Assembly: GCF_002102255.1 (NCBI RefSeq)
Contig: NZ_LQPH01000132.1
Coordinates: forward strand, 1 to 64,000
DNA length: 64,000 nucleotides
Direction of reading: 5' to 3'
DNA from: Mycobacterium nebraskense
GTDB taxonomy: Bacteria > Actinomycetota > Actinomycetes > Mycobacteriales > Mycobacteriaceae
The stretch's first letter is position 1, and each line of letters opens with the position of its first letter. Below are positions 51,463 through 61,630 of the stretch, piece after piece. The position numbers and the translations under genes were made by a program. Under the pieces are notes generated by a model that had not been told where the DNA came from, ran no database searches, and saw only the letters and a program-made list of their open reading frames with translations.

Positions 51463-54282
51463 TTAGCCGGACTTCAGCATATTGCGCAGCACGTACTGCA
51501 GGATGCCGCCGTTGCGGTAGTAGTCGGCCTCTCCCGGGGTGTCGATGCGGACCACGGCGTCGAACTCAACAGCGTCTTTCCCATCCTTAGTGGCCTTGAC
51601 GTGCACCGTCTTTGGCGTCTTGCCGTCGTTGAGCGCCCCGATGCCCGTGATGTCGAACACCTCGGTGCCGTCGAGCCCCAATTCCTTGGCGGACTTGCCT
51701 TCGGGGAACTGCAGCGGGATCACGCCCATGCCGATCAGGTTGGAGCGGTGGATGCGTTCGAACGACTCGGCGATCACCGCCCGCACGCCCAGCAGCAGCG
51801 TGCCCTTGGCCGCCCAGTCGCGTGAGGAGCCGGACCCATATTCTTTACCGCCCAGCACCACCAGCGGAATGTTCTGCGCCGCATAGTTTTGCGCGGCGTC
51901 GTAGATGAACGCCTGCGGAGCGCCGTCCTGGGTGAAGTCGCGGGTATAGCCGCCGGAAACGTCGTCGAGCAACTGGTTGCGCAGCCGGATGTTGGCGAAC
52001 GTGCCGCGGATCATCACCTCGTGGTTGCCGCGCCGCGAGCCGAAGGAGTTGTAGTCCTTGCGGTCCACGCCGTGCTCGTCGAGGTACTGCGCCGCGGGGG
52101 TGCCCGGCTTGATGGCCCCGGCGGGGGAGATGTGGTCGGTGGTCACCGAGTCGCCCAGCAGCGCCAGCACCCGGGCGCCGGAGATGTCTTTCACCGGCTC
52201 CGGGTCGGCCGACATCCCCTCGAAGTACGGGGGCTTGCGCACGTACGTCGAATCCTGGTCCCACTCAAAGGTATTGCCGCTCGGGGTGGGCAGGTTGCGC
52301 CACCGCTCGTCGCCCTTGAACACGTCGGCGTAGTTCTTGGTGAACATCTCCTGGCTGATCGCCGAGGCGATGGTGTCGGAGACATCCTTCTGCGACGGCC
52401 AGATGTCTTTCAAGTAGACCTCTTTACCTTCCTTATCAGTACCGAGCGGCTGCTGATCGAAGTCGAAGTCCATGGTCCCCGCCAATGCGTAGGCGACCAC
52501 CAGCGGCGGGGATGCCAGGTAGTTCATCTTCACGTCGGGGTTGATCCGCCCCTCGAAGTTGCGGTTACCGGACAGCACCGCGGACACCGACAGGTCGTTG
52601 TCGTTGATCGCCTTGGAGATCTCCTCGGGCAGCGGGCCGGAGTTACCGATGCACGTGGTGCAGCCGTAGCCGACGAGGTAAAAGCCGAGCTTCTCCAAAT
52701 ACGGCCACAGGCCGGCCTTGTCGTAGTAGTCGCTGACCACCTGCGAGCCCGGTGCCATCGACGTCTTCACCCATGGCTTGGACGACAGCCCCTTTTCGAC
52801 GGCGTTGCGGGCCAGCAGCGCCGCACCGAGCATCACCTCGGGGTTGGAGGTGTTGGTGCACGACGTGATGGCGGCGATCACCACCGCGCCGTGGTCGAGT
52901 TCGAACTCGCCGCGGTCGTCGGACTTCACCGTCACCGGGTTGCTCACCCGGCCCTTCGCGTGCGCGGCGGCCGAGTGAATCTTCGGCGCGTCGTCGGCAT
53001 GGCCGTTCTGCGGCTGCCCGGGGTCACTCGCCGGGAACGACTCGTCGACGGACTCGTCGAGCTTCGAGTACTCCTGCTTGTCGGGATCGTCGCCGACGTA
53101 GCTGGGAATGGTCTTGCGGAACATGGACTTGGCGTCCGACAACGCAATTCGGTCCTGCGGACGCTTCGGTCCGGCGATCGACGGCACCACGTCGGACAGG
53201 TTGAGTTCGAGGTATTCGGAGAAGGCCGGCTCGTGCTTGGGGTCGTGCCACATGCCCTGCTCTTTGGCGTACGCCTCGACCAGCGCGAGCTGCTCGTCGG
53301 AGCGGCCGGTGAACCGCAGGTAGGAGATGGTCTCTTCGTCGATCGGGAAAATCGCTGCGGTGGAACCGAATTCGGGGCTCATGTTGCCCAGGGTGGCGCG
53401 GTTGGCCAGCGGCACCTCGGCCACGCCCTCGCCGTAGAACTCGACGAACTTGCCGACCACGCCGTGCTTGCGCAGCATCTCGGTCACGGTCAGCACCACG
53501 TCGGTGGCGGTGACACCCGGCTGGATCTCGCCGGTCAGCTTGAACCCGACGACCCGCGGGATCAGCATCGACACCGGCTGACCCAGCATCGCGGCCTCGG
53601 CCTCGATGCCGCCGACACCCCAGCCCAGGACGCCCAGCCCGTTGACCATCGTGGTGTGCGAGTCGGTGCCCACGCACGTGTCGGGGTAGGCCACGCCGTC
53701 GCGGGTCATCACCACGCTGGCGAGGTACTCGATGTTGACCTGGTGCACGATGCCGGTGCCCGGCGGCACCACCTTGAAGTCGCGGAAAGCGCCCTGGCCC
53801 CACCGCAAGAACTGGTAGCGCTCCCCGTTGCGCTGGTACTCGATCTCGACGTTGCGCTCGAAGGCGTCGGCGGTGCCGAACAGGTCGGCGATCACCGAGT
53901 GGTCGATCACCAGGTCGGCCGGCGCCAGCGGGTTGACCTTTTCCGCGTTGCCGCCGAGGTCGCCGATGGCCTCACGCATGGTGGCCAGGTCGACGATGCA
54001 CGGCACCCCGGTGAAGTCCTGCATCACGACGCGGGCGGGCGTGTACTGGATCTCAATGCTGGGCTCCGCCTTGGGATCCCAGTTCGCAATGGCCTCGATG
54101 TGGTCTTTGGTGATGTTGCTGCCGTCCTCGTTGCGCAGCAGGTTCTCGGCGAGGACTTTGAGGCTGTAGGGGAGTTTCTCGGTGTTGGGAACGGCGTCGA
54201 GACGGTAGATCTGGTAACTGTTGTCGCCGACCTTGAGGGTGTCGCGTGCCCCGAACGAATTCACAGAATCTTCTTTAGTCAC
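51463..54282 (-). CDS. acn: Aconitate hydratase (aconitase A)
   Basis: TCA-cycle enzyme that isomerises citrate to isocitrate using a [4Fe-4S] cluster; IRP-type aconitases also bind RNA when the cluster is lost. The 939 residues match the AcnA/IRP family. Cluster cysteines lie in [12 protein letters not shown] (near 475) and [13 protein letters not shown] (near 540). [21 protein letters not shown] and [21 protein letters not shown] are also intact. The start is GTG, preceded by GGGAG. It depends on the suf operon in this window for its cluster, and it is followed by its probable repressor. Confidence 0.97.
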   Translation of the reverse strand: MTKEDSVNSFGARDTLKVGDNSYQIYRLDAVPNTEKLPYSLKVLAENLLRNEDGSNITKDHIEAIANWDPKAEPSIEIQYTPARVVMQDFTGVPCIVDLATMREAIGDLGGNAEKVNPLAPADLVIDHSVIADLFGTADAFERNVEIEYQRNGERYQFLRWGQGAFRDFKVVPPGTGIVHQVNIEYLASVVMTRDGVAYPDTCVGTDSHTTMVNGLGVLGWGVGGIEAEAAMLGQPVSMLIPRVVGFKLTGEIQPGVTATDVVLTVTEMLRKHGVVGKFVEFYGEGVAEVPLANRATLGNMSPEFGSTAAIFPIDEETISYLRFTGRSDEQLALVEAYAKEQGMWHDPKHEPAFSEYLELNLSDVVPSIAGPKRPQDRIALSDAKSMFRKTIPSYVGDDPDKQEYSKLDESVDESFPASDPGQPQNGHADDAPKIHSAAAHAKGRVSNPVTVKSDDRGEFELDHGAVVIAAITSCTNTSNPEVMLGAALLARNAVEKGLSSKPWVKTSMAPGSQVVSDYYDKAGLWPYLEKLGFYLVGYGCTTCIGNSGPLPEEISKAINDNDLSVSAVLSGNRNFEGRINPDVKMNYLASPPLVVAYALAGTMDFDFDQQPLGTDKEGKEVYLKDIWPSQKDVSDTIASAISQEMFTKNYADVFKGDERWRNLPTPSGNTFEWDQDSTYVRKPPYFEGMSADPEPVKDISGARVLALLGDSVTTDHISPAGAIKPGTPAAQYLDEHGVDRKDYNSFGSRRGNHEVMIRGTFANIRLRNQLLDDVSGGYTRDFTQDGAPQAFIYDAAQNYAAQNIPLVVLGGKEYGSGSSRDWAAKGTLLLGVRAVIAESFERIHRSNLIGMGVIPLQFPEGKSAKELGLDGTEVFDITGIGALNDGKTPKTVHVKATKDGKDAVEFDAVVRIDTPGEADYYRNGGILQYVLRNMLKSG

Positions 54283-54307
54283 TTCAACTCCCGAGGATTA
54301 AATTCTC

Positions 54308-54330
54308 CCGCCGGCGGGCCATGCCGGCGG
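54308..54330. promoter_or_regulatory. Hairpin in the acn leader
   Basis: CCGCCGGC (54308-54315) pairs with GCCGGCGG (54323-54330) around a 7-nt loop. It lies 26-48 bases before the acn start, inside the probable 5' untranslated leader. A regulatory role is possible but unproven. Confidence 0.4.
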
Positions 54331-54346
54331 TGCGCTGCTACTTTAA

Positions 54347-54362
54347 CAGTACGCTTGTCCTG
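54347..54362. promoter_or_regulatory. Predicted AcnR operator upstream of acn
   Basis: The 16 bases are CAGTAC-GCTT-GTCCTG, an inverted repeat with one mismatch. It is close to the corynebacterial AcnR consensus as I remember it (CAGNACnnncGTACTG). It lies 65 bases upstream of the acn start. Confidence 0.55.
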
Positions 54363-54472
54363 CATTATGGCGGGGCGTCTGTGGTTTCAGTCTTATCGCG
54401 TAAGTCGACGGTTTAAACCCCCCGGAGTGAAGTCGCGTACGGTGCCTGTAGCGCTACGGCAGGAGGGACGTT

Positions 54473-55015
54473 ATGACCTTGCACACGGTCCTACCCGTCT
54501 ACATCCCACAAGACGTCGACATGACCGCGGTCAAGGCTCAGGTCGCCGCCACCGGCGTCAGCGGGCCGCCCGCGGACATGCCGGGCCTGCTCAAGATCGT
54601 CGATGACGCCCATGCCAAGGGCATCAACCTCAAGATCGTGCTGCTCGATCACAACCCTCCGAACGACACCCCGCTGCGCGACATCTCCACCGTGGTCGGC
54701 GCCGACTACCACGACTCCACCGTCCTGACGCTGAGCCCGAACTACGTCGGCAGCTACAGCACGCAATTCCCGCGGGTCACGCTGGAGGCCGGCGAGGACA
54801 TCGCCAAGACGGGCAATCCGGTGGTCTCGGCGCAGCATTTCCTGAACCAGCTGAACACCCCCGAATTTCCCTGGACGGGGCTGACCATTTTCCTGTTGCT
54901 CGCCGTACTCGCGGCCGCGGTCGGGACCCGATTCGTGCAGTTGCGCAGCAGGCGTTCAGCAACCTCGACGGATTCGCCGGGCGCCCAGGAAGTGACGCCC
55001 ACCAACACGGCCTAG
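54473..55015 (+). CDS. Membrane-anchored hypothetical protein (Rv1476 type)
   Basis: The 180-residue protein begins MTLHTVLPVYIPQD after an AGGAGGG ribosome binding site. Residues 1-135 form a mixed alpha/beta domain without recognised motifs. A single membrane helix lies near 142-162 (LTIFLLLAVLAAAVGTRFV), and a short basic/Thr-rich tail follows. The domain is conserved in mycobacteria directly upstream of ripA, which suggests an envelope role, but none is proven. It is divergent from acn. Confidence 0.88.
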   Translation: MTLHTVLPVYIPQDVDMTAVKAQVAATGVSGPPADMPGLLKIVDDAHAKGINLKIVLLDHNPPNDTPLRDISTVVGADYHDSTVLTLSPNYVGSYSTQFPRVTLEAGEDIAKTGNPVVSAQHFLNQLNTPEFPWTGLTIFLLLAVLAAAVGTRFVQLRSRRSATSTDSPGAQEVTPTNTA

Positions 55016-55255
55016 CCACGCGCATCAGGTTCGGCACGTCCCGCCGGTCGGTCGTCTGCACCTGTTCGCGGCAAACACGGTAGGTCACCGTTCGGTCACA
55101 TTAAACGCACGTAGAGAGTGCGATTTCTGCGGAGCGTTTGCACGCCTCATAGTGTGACGTACGGTGCAAATGATGCTGGTGTTGTCTTTGGCGCCTTTAA
55201 AGAACTCTGTGGCCGGCGCCGCCCGTCGCGTTGAGCCGTAGGAGACCTGAGTCGA

Positions 55256-56692
55256 ATGAGACGCACACGCCGGGGCTCCGCTGCGCAGCCGGTTGCGAGG
55301 CTGGTTCGGCCGGTCGTGCCGTCGGTCCTCAGCGTGGCACTGCTGCTTTGTACGCCGGGGCTGGCACACGGTGACCCCGCCGCCGACAGCATGGCCGGAC
55401 TGATCGCCAACGTCGCCAAGGCCAACCAACGCCTGGAAAACCTGAGCGCCGAAATCCAGACGGAACAGGAGAGCGTCAACAAGGCCCTGGTCGACGTCGA
55501 GACCTCCCGGGACAACGCCGTGGCGGCCCAACACGACCTGGAGACCAGCCAGCAGGCGGTCAAAGACGCCAACGTCGCGATCGCCGCGGCGCAGCAGCGG
55601 TTCGACACCTTTGCGGCCGCCACCTATATGAATGGCCCGTCGAGCAGTTACCTGACCGCGAGCAGCCCTGACGACATCATCGCCACCGAGGCCGCCGCCA
55701 AGACCCTGTCCGCGAGCTCCCAGACGGTGATGGCCAAGCTGCAGCGGGCGCGGACCGAACAGGTGAACAAGGAATCGGCGGCGCGGCTGGCCAAGCAGAA
55801 AGCCGACAGGGCCGCCGCGGACGCCAAGGGCAGCCAGGACGCCGCGGTGGCGGCGCTCACCGACTCCAAGCACAAGTTCGACGAACAGCGCGAACAAGTC
55901 ACTCGCCTGGCCGCCGAACGCGACGAGGCTCAGGCCAAACTCGAAGCGGCCAAACGGCAATGGTCTCTCGCTTCGGGCGGGGCCGCCGTCCCGACGTCGG
56001 GCGACCGGTGGGAAACCGGCTCGCCGGGCGCGCCGGCGCCGCAGGCCGGGGCCCGCCGGTGGGACGGCGTTTGGGACCCCACCCTGCCGATGATCCCCAG
56101 CGCGAACGTCCCGGGTGACCCGATCGCGGTCATCAACCAGGTGCTGGGCATCTCGGCCACCTCGACTCAAGTCACGGCCGGCCTGGGCCGCAACTTCCTG
56201 CAGCAGCTCGGCATCCTCAAGCCCGACGACACCGGCATCACCAACGCGTCCCCCGGCGCGACGGCCGGGCGGATCCCGCGGGTCTACGGGCGGCAGGCCA
56301 CCGAATACGTGATCCGGCGCGGGATGTCGCAGATCGGCGTGCCCTACTCCTGGGGCGGCGGCAACGCGGCCGGGCCGAGCAAGGGCATCGACTCCGGGGC
56401 CGGCATCACCGGCTTCGACTGTTCGGGGCTGGTCCTGTACTCGTTCGCCGGGGTGGGCATCAAGCTGCCCCACTACTCGGGGTCGCAGTACAACCTGGGC
56501 CGCAAGATCCCGTCCTCGCAGATGCGCCGCGGAGACGTCATCTTCTACGGCCCTGGCGGCAGCCAGCACGTGACGATCTACCTCGGCGACGGCCAAATGC
56601 TCGAGGCTCCCGACATCGGTCTGAAGGTCCGCGTTGCGCCGGTGCGCACCAGCGGTATGACGCCCTACGTGGTCCGCTACATCGAGTGGTGA
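55256..56692 (+). CDS. ripA: Peptidoglycan endopeptidase RipA
   Basis: RipA cleaves the D-Glu-mDAP bond of peptidoglycan stems and is needed for daughter-cell separation. The 478-residue preprotein has a signal peptide (cleavage near residue 40, after LAHG) and a long N-terminal coiled coil (about 45-240). A low-complexity linker and an auto-inhibitory region follow, then the NlpC/P60 domain (about 335-478). The catalytic residues are C389 (GFDCSG), H438 (SQHVT) and E450. A GGAG site precedes the ATG. The next gene, ripB, is a paralogue of the catalytic half. Confidence 0.97.
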   Translation: MRRTRRGSAAQPVARLVRPVVPSVLSVALLLCTPGLAHGDPAADSMAGLIANVAKANQRLENLSAEIQTEQESVNKALVDVETSRDNAVAAQHDLETSQQAVKDANVAIAAAQQRFDTFAAATYMNGPSSSYLTASSPDDIIATEAAAKTLSASSQTVMAKLQRARTEQVNKESAARLAKQKADRAAADAKGSQDAAVAALTDSKHKFDEQREQVTRLAAERDEAQAKLEAAKRQWSLASGGAAVPTSGDRWETGSPGAPAPQAGARRWDGVWDPTLPMIPSANVPGDPIAVINQVLGISATSTQVTAGLGRNFLQQLGILKPDDTGITNASPGATAGRIPRVYGRQATEYVIRRGMSQIGVPYSWGGGNAAGPSKGIDSGAGITGFDCSGLVLYSFAGVGIKLPHYSGSQYNLGRKIPSSQMRRGDVIFYGPGGSQHVTIYLGDGQMLEAPDIGLKVRVAPVRTSGMTPYVVRYIEW

Positions 56693-56717
56693 ACGAATGC
56701 CAAGTGAACGAGGAGCC

Positions 56718-57443
56718 ATGCGCCACAAGCGGATTCGCCTGATCAACTTCGCCTGGATCACCACCGTGGTGACCGGGCTCATGTTATCTATGGCGAGCCC
56801 TGCCACGGCTGACCCCGGCCAGTGGGACCCCACCCTGCCGGCGGCGATCAGCGCCGGCGCTCCCGGAGACCCGCTCGCGGTCGCCAACGCCTCGTTGCAG
56901 GCCACCGCGCAGGCCACCCAGACCACGTTCGATCTGGGCAGGCAATTCCTCGGCGGGCTCGGCATCAACATCGGCGGCAATGACGCGCCCACAGCGGCCA
57001 CTCCCACCAACCCCGGCGGCAAGATCCCGCGGGTCTACGGCCGGCAGGCCATCGAATACGTCATCAAGCGCGGCGGATCCCAGATGGGCGTCCCGTACTC
57101 CTGGGGTGGCGGGTCGCTGGACGGTCCCAGCAAGGGTGTCGGCGACGGCGCCAACATCAACGGCTTCGACTGCTCGGGCCTGATGCGGTACATGTTCGCC
57201 GGGGCCGGTGTGCTGATCCCGCGGTTCTCCGGCGACCAGTACAACGCCGGCCGGCACATCCCGCAGGACCAGGCCAGGCGCGGCGACCTGATCTTCTACG
57301 GCCCGAACGGCAGCCAGCACGTCACCATGTACCTGGGCAACGGCCAGATGCTGGAGGCATCGAGCCTCGCCGGCAAGGTGACCGTCAGCCCGGTTCGCAA
57401 GCCCGGTATGACGCCGTTCCTGACTAGGATCATCGAGTACTGA
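56718..57443 (+). CDS. ripB: Peptidoglycan endopeptidase RipB
   Basis: This secreted NlpC/P60 endopeptidase lacks the coiled-coil domain of RipA. The ATG at 56718 with an AGGAG site gives 241 residues, the length I recall for M. tuberculosis RipB. There is a signal peptide (about 1-31, ending ATAD). The block PGQWDPTLPAAISAGAPGDP parallels the RipA segment before the catalytic domain. Catalytic residues are C152, H201 and E213. It lies 25 bp after ripA and is probably co-transcribed. Confidence 0.96.
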   Translation: MRHKRIRLINFAWITTVVTGLMLSMASPATADPGQWDPTLPAAISAGAPGDPLAVANASLQATAQATQTTFDLGRQFLGGLGINIGGNDAPTAATPTNPGGKIPRVYGRQAIEYVIKRGGSQMGVPYSWGGGSLDGPSKGVGDGANINGFDCSGLMRYMFAGAGVLIPRFSGDQYNAGRHIPQDQARRGDLIFYGPNGSQHVTMYLGNGQMLEASSLAGKVTVSPVRKPGMTPFLTRIIEY

Positions 57444-57605
57444 TCCAGGTTCGTTGCGAGGTGGGGTGCCTAGTAGATCCCGGGGGCGAACCACCAGCGT
57501 CGACGGAATCCGGCGGGCCTGGAATAGTTGGACGCGGGCACGTCGCGGCCCCACGACAGTGGTGGTGCAAGCAGTCGTGTCCGATTGAGCTGTGGAGGGT
57601 TATTG

Positions 57606-58739
57606 ATGACAGCAGCAGGTGGGCCGCCCCCGGGCGCCAGCGGTTACTCGGGCCCGGGTGGTCCTTCCGGCTCGCCGGCCCCTGAAGCGCCGTCCGGCGG
57701 CGGTAATGGCCTGGCCGCCGAGGTGCACACCCTCGAGCGGGCCATTTTCGAGGTCAAGCGGATCATCGTCGGGCAGGACCAGCTGGTCGAGCGGATGCTG
57801 GTCGGCCTGCTCTCCAAGGGCCACGTGTTGCTCGAGGGTGTCCCCGGCGTGGCCAAGACGCTGGCCGTCGAGACCTTCGCCAAGGTGGTGGGCGGCACGT
57901 TCGCCCGCATCCAGTTCACGCCTGACCTGGTGCCCACCGACATCATCGGTACCCGCATCTACCGGCAGGGCAAGGAAGAGTTCGACACTGAACTCGGCCC
58001 GGTGGTGGTGAACTTCCTGCTCGCCGACGAGATCAACCGCGCGCCGGCCAAGGTGCAGTCGGCGCTGCTGGAGGTCATGCAGGAACGGCACGTGTCGATC
58101 GGCGGCAAGACCTTCGATTTGCCCAACCCGTTCCTGGTGATGGCGACGCAGAACCCGATCGAGCACGAGGGCGTGTACCCGCTGCCCGAGGCCCAGCGGG
58201 ACCGCTTCCTGTTCAAGATCAACGTCGGTTACCCGTCGCCCGAAGAGGAGCGCGAGATCATCTACCGGATGGGCGTGAAGCCGCCGCAGCCCAAGCAGAT
58301 CTTGAACACCGGCGACCTGTTGCGGCTGCAGGACATCGCGGCCAACGGCTTCGTCCACCACGCGCTGGTCGACTACGTGGTGCGCGTCGTCATGGCCACC
58401 CGTTATCCCGAGCAACTCGGGATGAACGACGTCAAGACGTGGATCTCGTTCGGCGCGTCCCCGCGTGCCTCACTGGGCATCATCGCGGCGTCTCGCTCGC
58501 TGGCGCTGGTGCGCGGCCGCGACTACGTGATCCCGCAAGACGTCGTCGATGTCATTCCCGACGTCCTGCGGCACCGGTTGGTGCTCACCTACGACGCGCT
58601 CGCCGACGAAATCTCGCCGGAGATCGTCATCAACCGGATCCTGCAGACGGTCGCCCTGCCTCAGGTCAATGCCGTTCCGCAGCAAGGGCAGTCGGTGCCC
58701 CCGGTGATGCAGGCCGCCGGCGTGGCTAGCGGTCGGTGA
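57606..58739 (+). CDS. moxR1: MoxR-family AAA+ ATPase (MoxR1)
   Basis: MoxR ATPases act as chaperones or cofactor-insertion machines together with VWA-domain partners. The ATG at 57606 with a GGAGGG site gives 377 residues. The first 35 residues are a Gly/Pro/Ser-rich tail. Walker A is GVPGVAKT near 83, Walker B is FLLADEINRAPAK near 140, and the sensor region is MATQNPIEHEGVYPLPEAQRDRF. It overlaps the DUF58 gene by four bases (GTGA), and a VWA gene follows. Confidence 0.96.
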   Translation: MTAAGGPPPGASGYSGPGGPSGSPAPEAPSGGGNGLAAEVHTLERAIFEVKRIIVGQDQLVERMLVGLLSKGHVLLEGVPGVAKTLAVETFAKVVGGTFARIQFTPDLVPTDIIGTRIYRQGKEEFDTELGPVVVNFLLADEINRAPAKVQSALLEVMQERHVSIGGKTFDLPNPFLVMATQNPIEHEGVYPLPEAQRDRFLFKINVGYPSPEEEREIIYRMGVKPPQPKQILNTGDLLRLQDIAANGFVHHALVDYVVRVVMATRYPEQLGMNDVKTWISFGASPRASLGIIAASRSLALVRGRDYVIPQDVVDVIPDVLRHRLVLTYDALADEISPEIVINRILQTVALPQVNAVPQQGQSVPPVMQAAGVASGR

Positions 58740-59689
58740 CCGACCCAAAGCAGCCGGCGGTGTCACCGCCGCCATCGATGCAGCGCGGGCAGATCGTCGA
58801 CCCGAAGCTGGCGGCGGCGCTGCGGCAACTCGAGCTCACCGTCAAGCGCAAGCTCGACGGTGTCCTGCACGGCGACCATCTCGGCCTGATCCCGGGACCG
58901 GGCTCGGAGCCGGGGGAGTCGCGCGAGTACCAGCCCGGCGACGACGTCCGGCGGATGGACTGGGCCGTCACCGCGCGCACCATGCACCCCCACGTCCGGC
59001 AGATGATCGCCGACCGCGAGCTGGAAACCTGGCTGGTGGTCGACATGTCGGCCAGCCTGGACTTCGGCACCACGGTGTGCGAGAAGCGGGACCTGGCGGT
59101 GGCGGCCTCGGCCGCGATCACGTTCCTCAACAGCGGCGGCGGCAACCGGCTCGGGGCGCTGATCGCCAACGGCGAGACGATGACGCGAGTCCCGGCGCGT
59201 TCCGGGCGCCAGCACGAGCAGACGCTGCTGCGCGCCATCGCCACCACTCCGAGGGCGCCGGTCGGGGTGCGCGGGGATCTGGCGACGGCGATTGACGCGT
59301 TGCGTCGGCCGGAACGCCGCCGCGGCATGGCGGTGATCATCAGCGACTTCCTGGGTCCGATCAACTGGATGCGTCCGCTTCGGGCGATCGCGGCCCGGCA
59401 CGAGGTGCTCGCCATCGAGGTGCTCGACCCCCGCGACGTCGAACTGCCCGACATCGGCGACGTCGTGCTGCAGGACGCCGAGTCCGGGGTCACCCGCGAA
59501 TTCACCATCGACGCCCAGCTGCGTGACGATTTCGCCAAGGCGGCCGCGGCGCACCGCGCCGAGGTGGCGCGCACCATCCGCAGCTGCGGGGCCCCGGTAT
59601 TGACCCTGCGCACAGACCGCGACTGGATCGCGGACATCGTCCGTTTCGTCGAGTCCCGCCGGCGCGGTGCATTGGCGGGGCGGCAGTGA
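58736..59689 (+). CDS. DUF58 protein, MoxR partner (Rv1480 type)
   Basis: The 317-residue protein contains the DUF58 motif [25 protein letters not shown] near residue 65, then a VWA-like fold ([24 protein letters not shown]). No membrane helix is evident. DUF58 proteins are encoded with MoxR and VWA proteins in one operon and are thought to be partners or substrates of the ATPase. It overlaps moxR1 and the VWA gene by four bases each. Confidence 0.92.
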   Translation: MTDPKQPAVSPPPSMQRGQIVDPKLAAALRQLELTVKRKLDGVLHGDHLGLIPGPGSEPGESREYQPGDDVRRMDWAVTARTMHPHVRQMIADRELETWLVVDMSASLDFGTTVCEKRDLAVAASAAITFLNSGGGNRLGALIANGETMTRVPARSGRQHEQTLLRAIATTPRAPVGVRGDLATAIDALRRPERRRGMAVIISDFLGPINWMRPLRAIAARHEVLAIEVLDPRDVELPDIGDVVLQDAESGVTREFTIDAQLRDDFAKAAAAHRAEVARTIRSCGAPVLTLRTDRDWIADIVRFVESRRRGALAGRQ

Positions 59690-60693
59690 CATTGCCGCTG
59701 CTCGGCCCGATGTCGTTGTCGGGCTTCGAACATTCGTGGTTCTTCCTGTTTCTGCTCGTCGTCTTCGGGCTGGCCGCGCTCTATATCGTGATGCAGTTGG
59801 CGCGGCAGCGCCGCATGCTGCGGTTCGCCAACATGGAGCTGCTGGAAAGCGTCGCCCCCAAGGGGCCGCCCAGGTGGCGGCATGTGCCGGCGGTCCTGCT
59901 CGTCGCATCGCTGGTGCTGTTCACCATCGCGATGGCGGGCCCGACCAATGACGTCCGCATTCCCCGCAACCGCGCGGTGGTGATGCTGGTGATCGACGTG
60001 TCGCAGTCGATGCGGGCCACCGACGTGCAGCCCAACCGGATGGCGGCCGCGGAGGAGGCCGCCAAGCAATTCGCCGACGAGCTGACCCCGGGCATCAACC
60101 TCGGGCTGATCGCCTATGCGGGGACGGCGACGGTGTTGGTGTCGCCGACGACCAACCGGGAGTCGACCAAGAACGCACTCGACAAGCTGCAGTTCGCCGA
60201 CCGCACCGCCACCGGGGAGGGCATCTTCACCGCGCTGCAGGCCATTGCGACGGTCGGCGCGGTGATCGGCGGTGGCGACAAACCGCCGCCGGCGCGCATC
60301 GTGTTGTTCTCCGACGGCAAGGAGACGATGCCGACCAACCCGGACAACCCGAAGGGCGCGTTCACCGCCGCGCGCACCGCCAAGGATCAGGGCGTACCGA
60401 TCTCGACCATCTCGTTCGGCACCCCGTACGGCTTTGTCGAGATCAACGACCAGCGCCAGCCGGTGCCCGTCGACGACACCACCATGAAGAAGGTTGCCGA
60501 GCTCTCCGGCGGTAATTGGTACAACGCGGCAAGCTTGGCCGAGCTGAAGGCGGTTTACGCGACACTGCAGGATCAGATCGGCTACGAGACGATCAAAGGC
60601 GATGCCAGCGTGGGCTGGGTGCGGTTGGGCGCGCTGGTGTTGGCGTTGGCGGCGCTGGCGGCGCTGCTCATCAACCGCCGCCTGCCGACCTAG
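59686..60693 (+). CDS. VWA-domain membrane protein (Rv1481 type)
   Basis: The 335-residue protein has two N-terminal membrane helices (about 12-35 and 62-82), an extracytoplasmic von Willebrand A domain with an intact metal site (VIDVSQSM near residue 103), and a C-terminal helix (about 310-328). The layout is that of BatA-type partners of MoxR ATPases. It is the last gene of moxR1-DUF58-VWA. The proximity to ripA/ripB suggests a link with envelope remodelling, which is inference. Confidence 0.92.
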   Translation: MTLPLLGPMSLSGFEHSWFFLFLLVVFGLAALYIVMQLARQRRMLRFANMELLESVAPKGPPRWRHVPAVLLVASLVLFTIAMAGPTNDVRIPRNRAVVMLVIDVSQSMRATDVQPNRMAAAEEAAKQFADELTPGINLGLIAYAGTATVLVSPTTNRESTKNALDKLQFADRTATGEGIFTALQAIATVGAVIGGGDKPPPARIVLFSDGKETMPTNPDNPKGAFTAARTAKDQGVPISTISFGTPYGFVEINDQRQPVPVDDTTMKKVAELSGGNWYNAASLAELKAVYATLQDQIGYETIKGDASVGWVRLGALVLALAALAALLINRRLPT

Positions 60694-60707
60694 TCTTGCC
60701 CTTTGCG

Positions 60708-60767
60708 CGCGAGCGTAGTCAGGCTGCGATTTCTGGCCCTCAATTTCGCAGTGTGGTTACGCTCGCG
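60708..60767. repeat. Left 58-60-bp palindromic repeat of the DUF559 unit
   Basis: Outer arms of 10 bp (CGCGAGCGTA and its complement) enclose an inner CTGCGA/TCGCAG pair. The whole unit is an imperfect palindrome. It is about 83% identical to the reverse complement of the repeat at 61631-61692 (48 of 58 bases by hand alignment). The TAA stop and last codons of the DUF559 gene lie in its right arm. Confidence 0.85.
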
Positions 60768-61596
60768 AATCGCGCGCCTGACCCACCCGGCGAATCACAT
60801 CGAGGGGATGGTCCTCGGCGACGACCCGGACCACGATCCATCCCAGCTGCTCCAGCCTTTCGAGTCGCCGGATGTCCTTGACGTACTGGTAGCGGCTGGA
60901 CCGGTGTTGGTCTCCGTCGTACTCGACGGCGAGCTTGATGTCCTCCCAGCCCATGTCCAGGTAGGCCTCGATCCAATTCCATTCGTTGCGCACGGCGATC
61001 TGCGTCTGCGGCCGTGGAAACCCCGCCTCGATCAGCAACAGGCGCAGCCACGTCTCCTTTGGGGATTGGGCCCCACCGTCGACGAGTTCGAGAGCGGCAC
61101 GAGCGCGCTTCATGCCCCGCCGTCCCCGATACCGGTCCACCAATAGCTCGACGTCGGCCATCTTCAAATCCGTCGCCTGCACGAGGGCGTCGATGGCTGC
61201 GACTGCGACGCCCAGCCGGCATCGCCTGGCCAGGTCGAGGGCGGTTCTAGCCGGCGTGGTGATGCGCATGCCCTCGACGACAGCGATCTCGTCGGCTTCG
61301 ATTCGCTCTTCCCACACCTCGACTCCGGTGCTGGGGCTGCGGTTGGTGTCGATGACTGCGGCGGCCAATGTTGGATCAATCCACTTAGAGCCGTGCATCG
61401 CGGAGGCGGAGAAGCCGGCCAGGATGCCGCGCCGCCGCGAGCGCAGCCACGCCGCCTTCGCACGCAACACTGCCGTCAGCTCGGCACCTTTGAGCATGTA
61501 CACGTCTTTATGCAGCGCTGCATACCGACTGCGCAGCTCATAGGGGGTCAATAAGCCGGCAGCAAGGGCTTCACTGCCCAGGAACGGGTCCGCCAT
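60757..61596 (-). CDS. AbiEi-like / DUF559 (Vsr-fold) protein
   Basis: The ATG at 61596 gives 279 residues; a longer non-ATG frame reaches 61626. The N-terminal half resembles the AbiEi antitoxin-like domain (LRSRYAALHKDVYM, FSASAMHG, ITTPARTALDLARR near 105). The C-terminal half is a DUF559 domain, related to Vsr and PD-(D/E)XK nucleases: SPKETWLRLLLIEAGFP, then EAYLDMGWEDIKLAVEYDG, QHRSS and RLERLEQLGWIVVRV. The acidic residues and histidine expected of a nuclease site are present. It lies between two palindromic repeats and at the Rv1482c position. The biological role is unknown. Confidence 0.82.
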   Translation of the reverse strand: MADPFLGSEALAAGLLTPYELRSRYAALHKDVYMLKGAELTAVLRAKAAWLRSRRRGILAGFSASAMHGSKWIDPTLAAAVIDTNRSPSTGVEVWEERIEADEIAVVEGMRITTPARTALDLARRCRLGVAVAAIDALVQATDLKMADVELLVDRYRGRRGMKRARAALELVDGGAQSPKETWLRLLLIEAGFPRPQTQIAVRNEWNWIEAYLDMGWEDIKLAVEYDGDQHRSSRYQYVKDIRRLERLEQLGWIVVRVVAEDHPLDVIRRVGQARDSRA

Positions 61597-61630
61597 GGTC
61601 GAAAGTGTGCTGAACCACACCGACAAAGCC

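Noticed and set aside
51889..54606. 905-residue plus-strand reading frame opposite acn
   Set aside because: Aconitase on the other strand is unmistakable, and the plus-strand product has no family features and would overrun the Rv1476-type gene.
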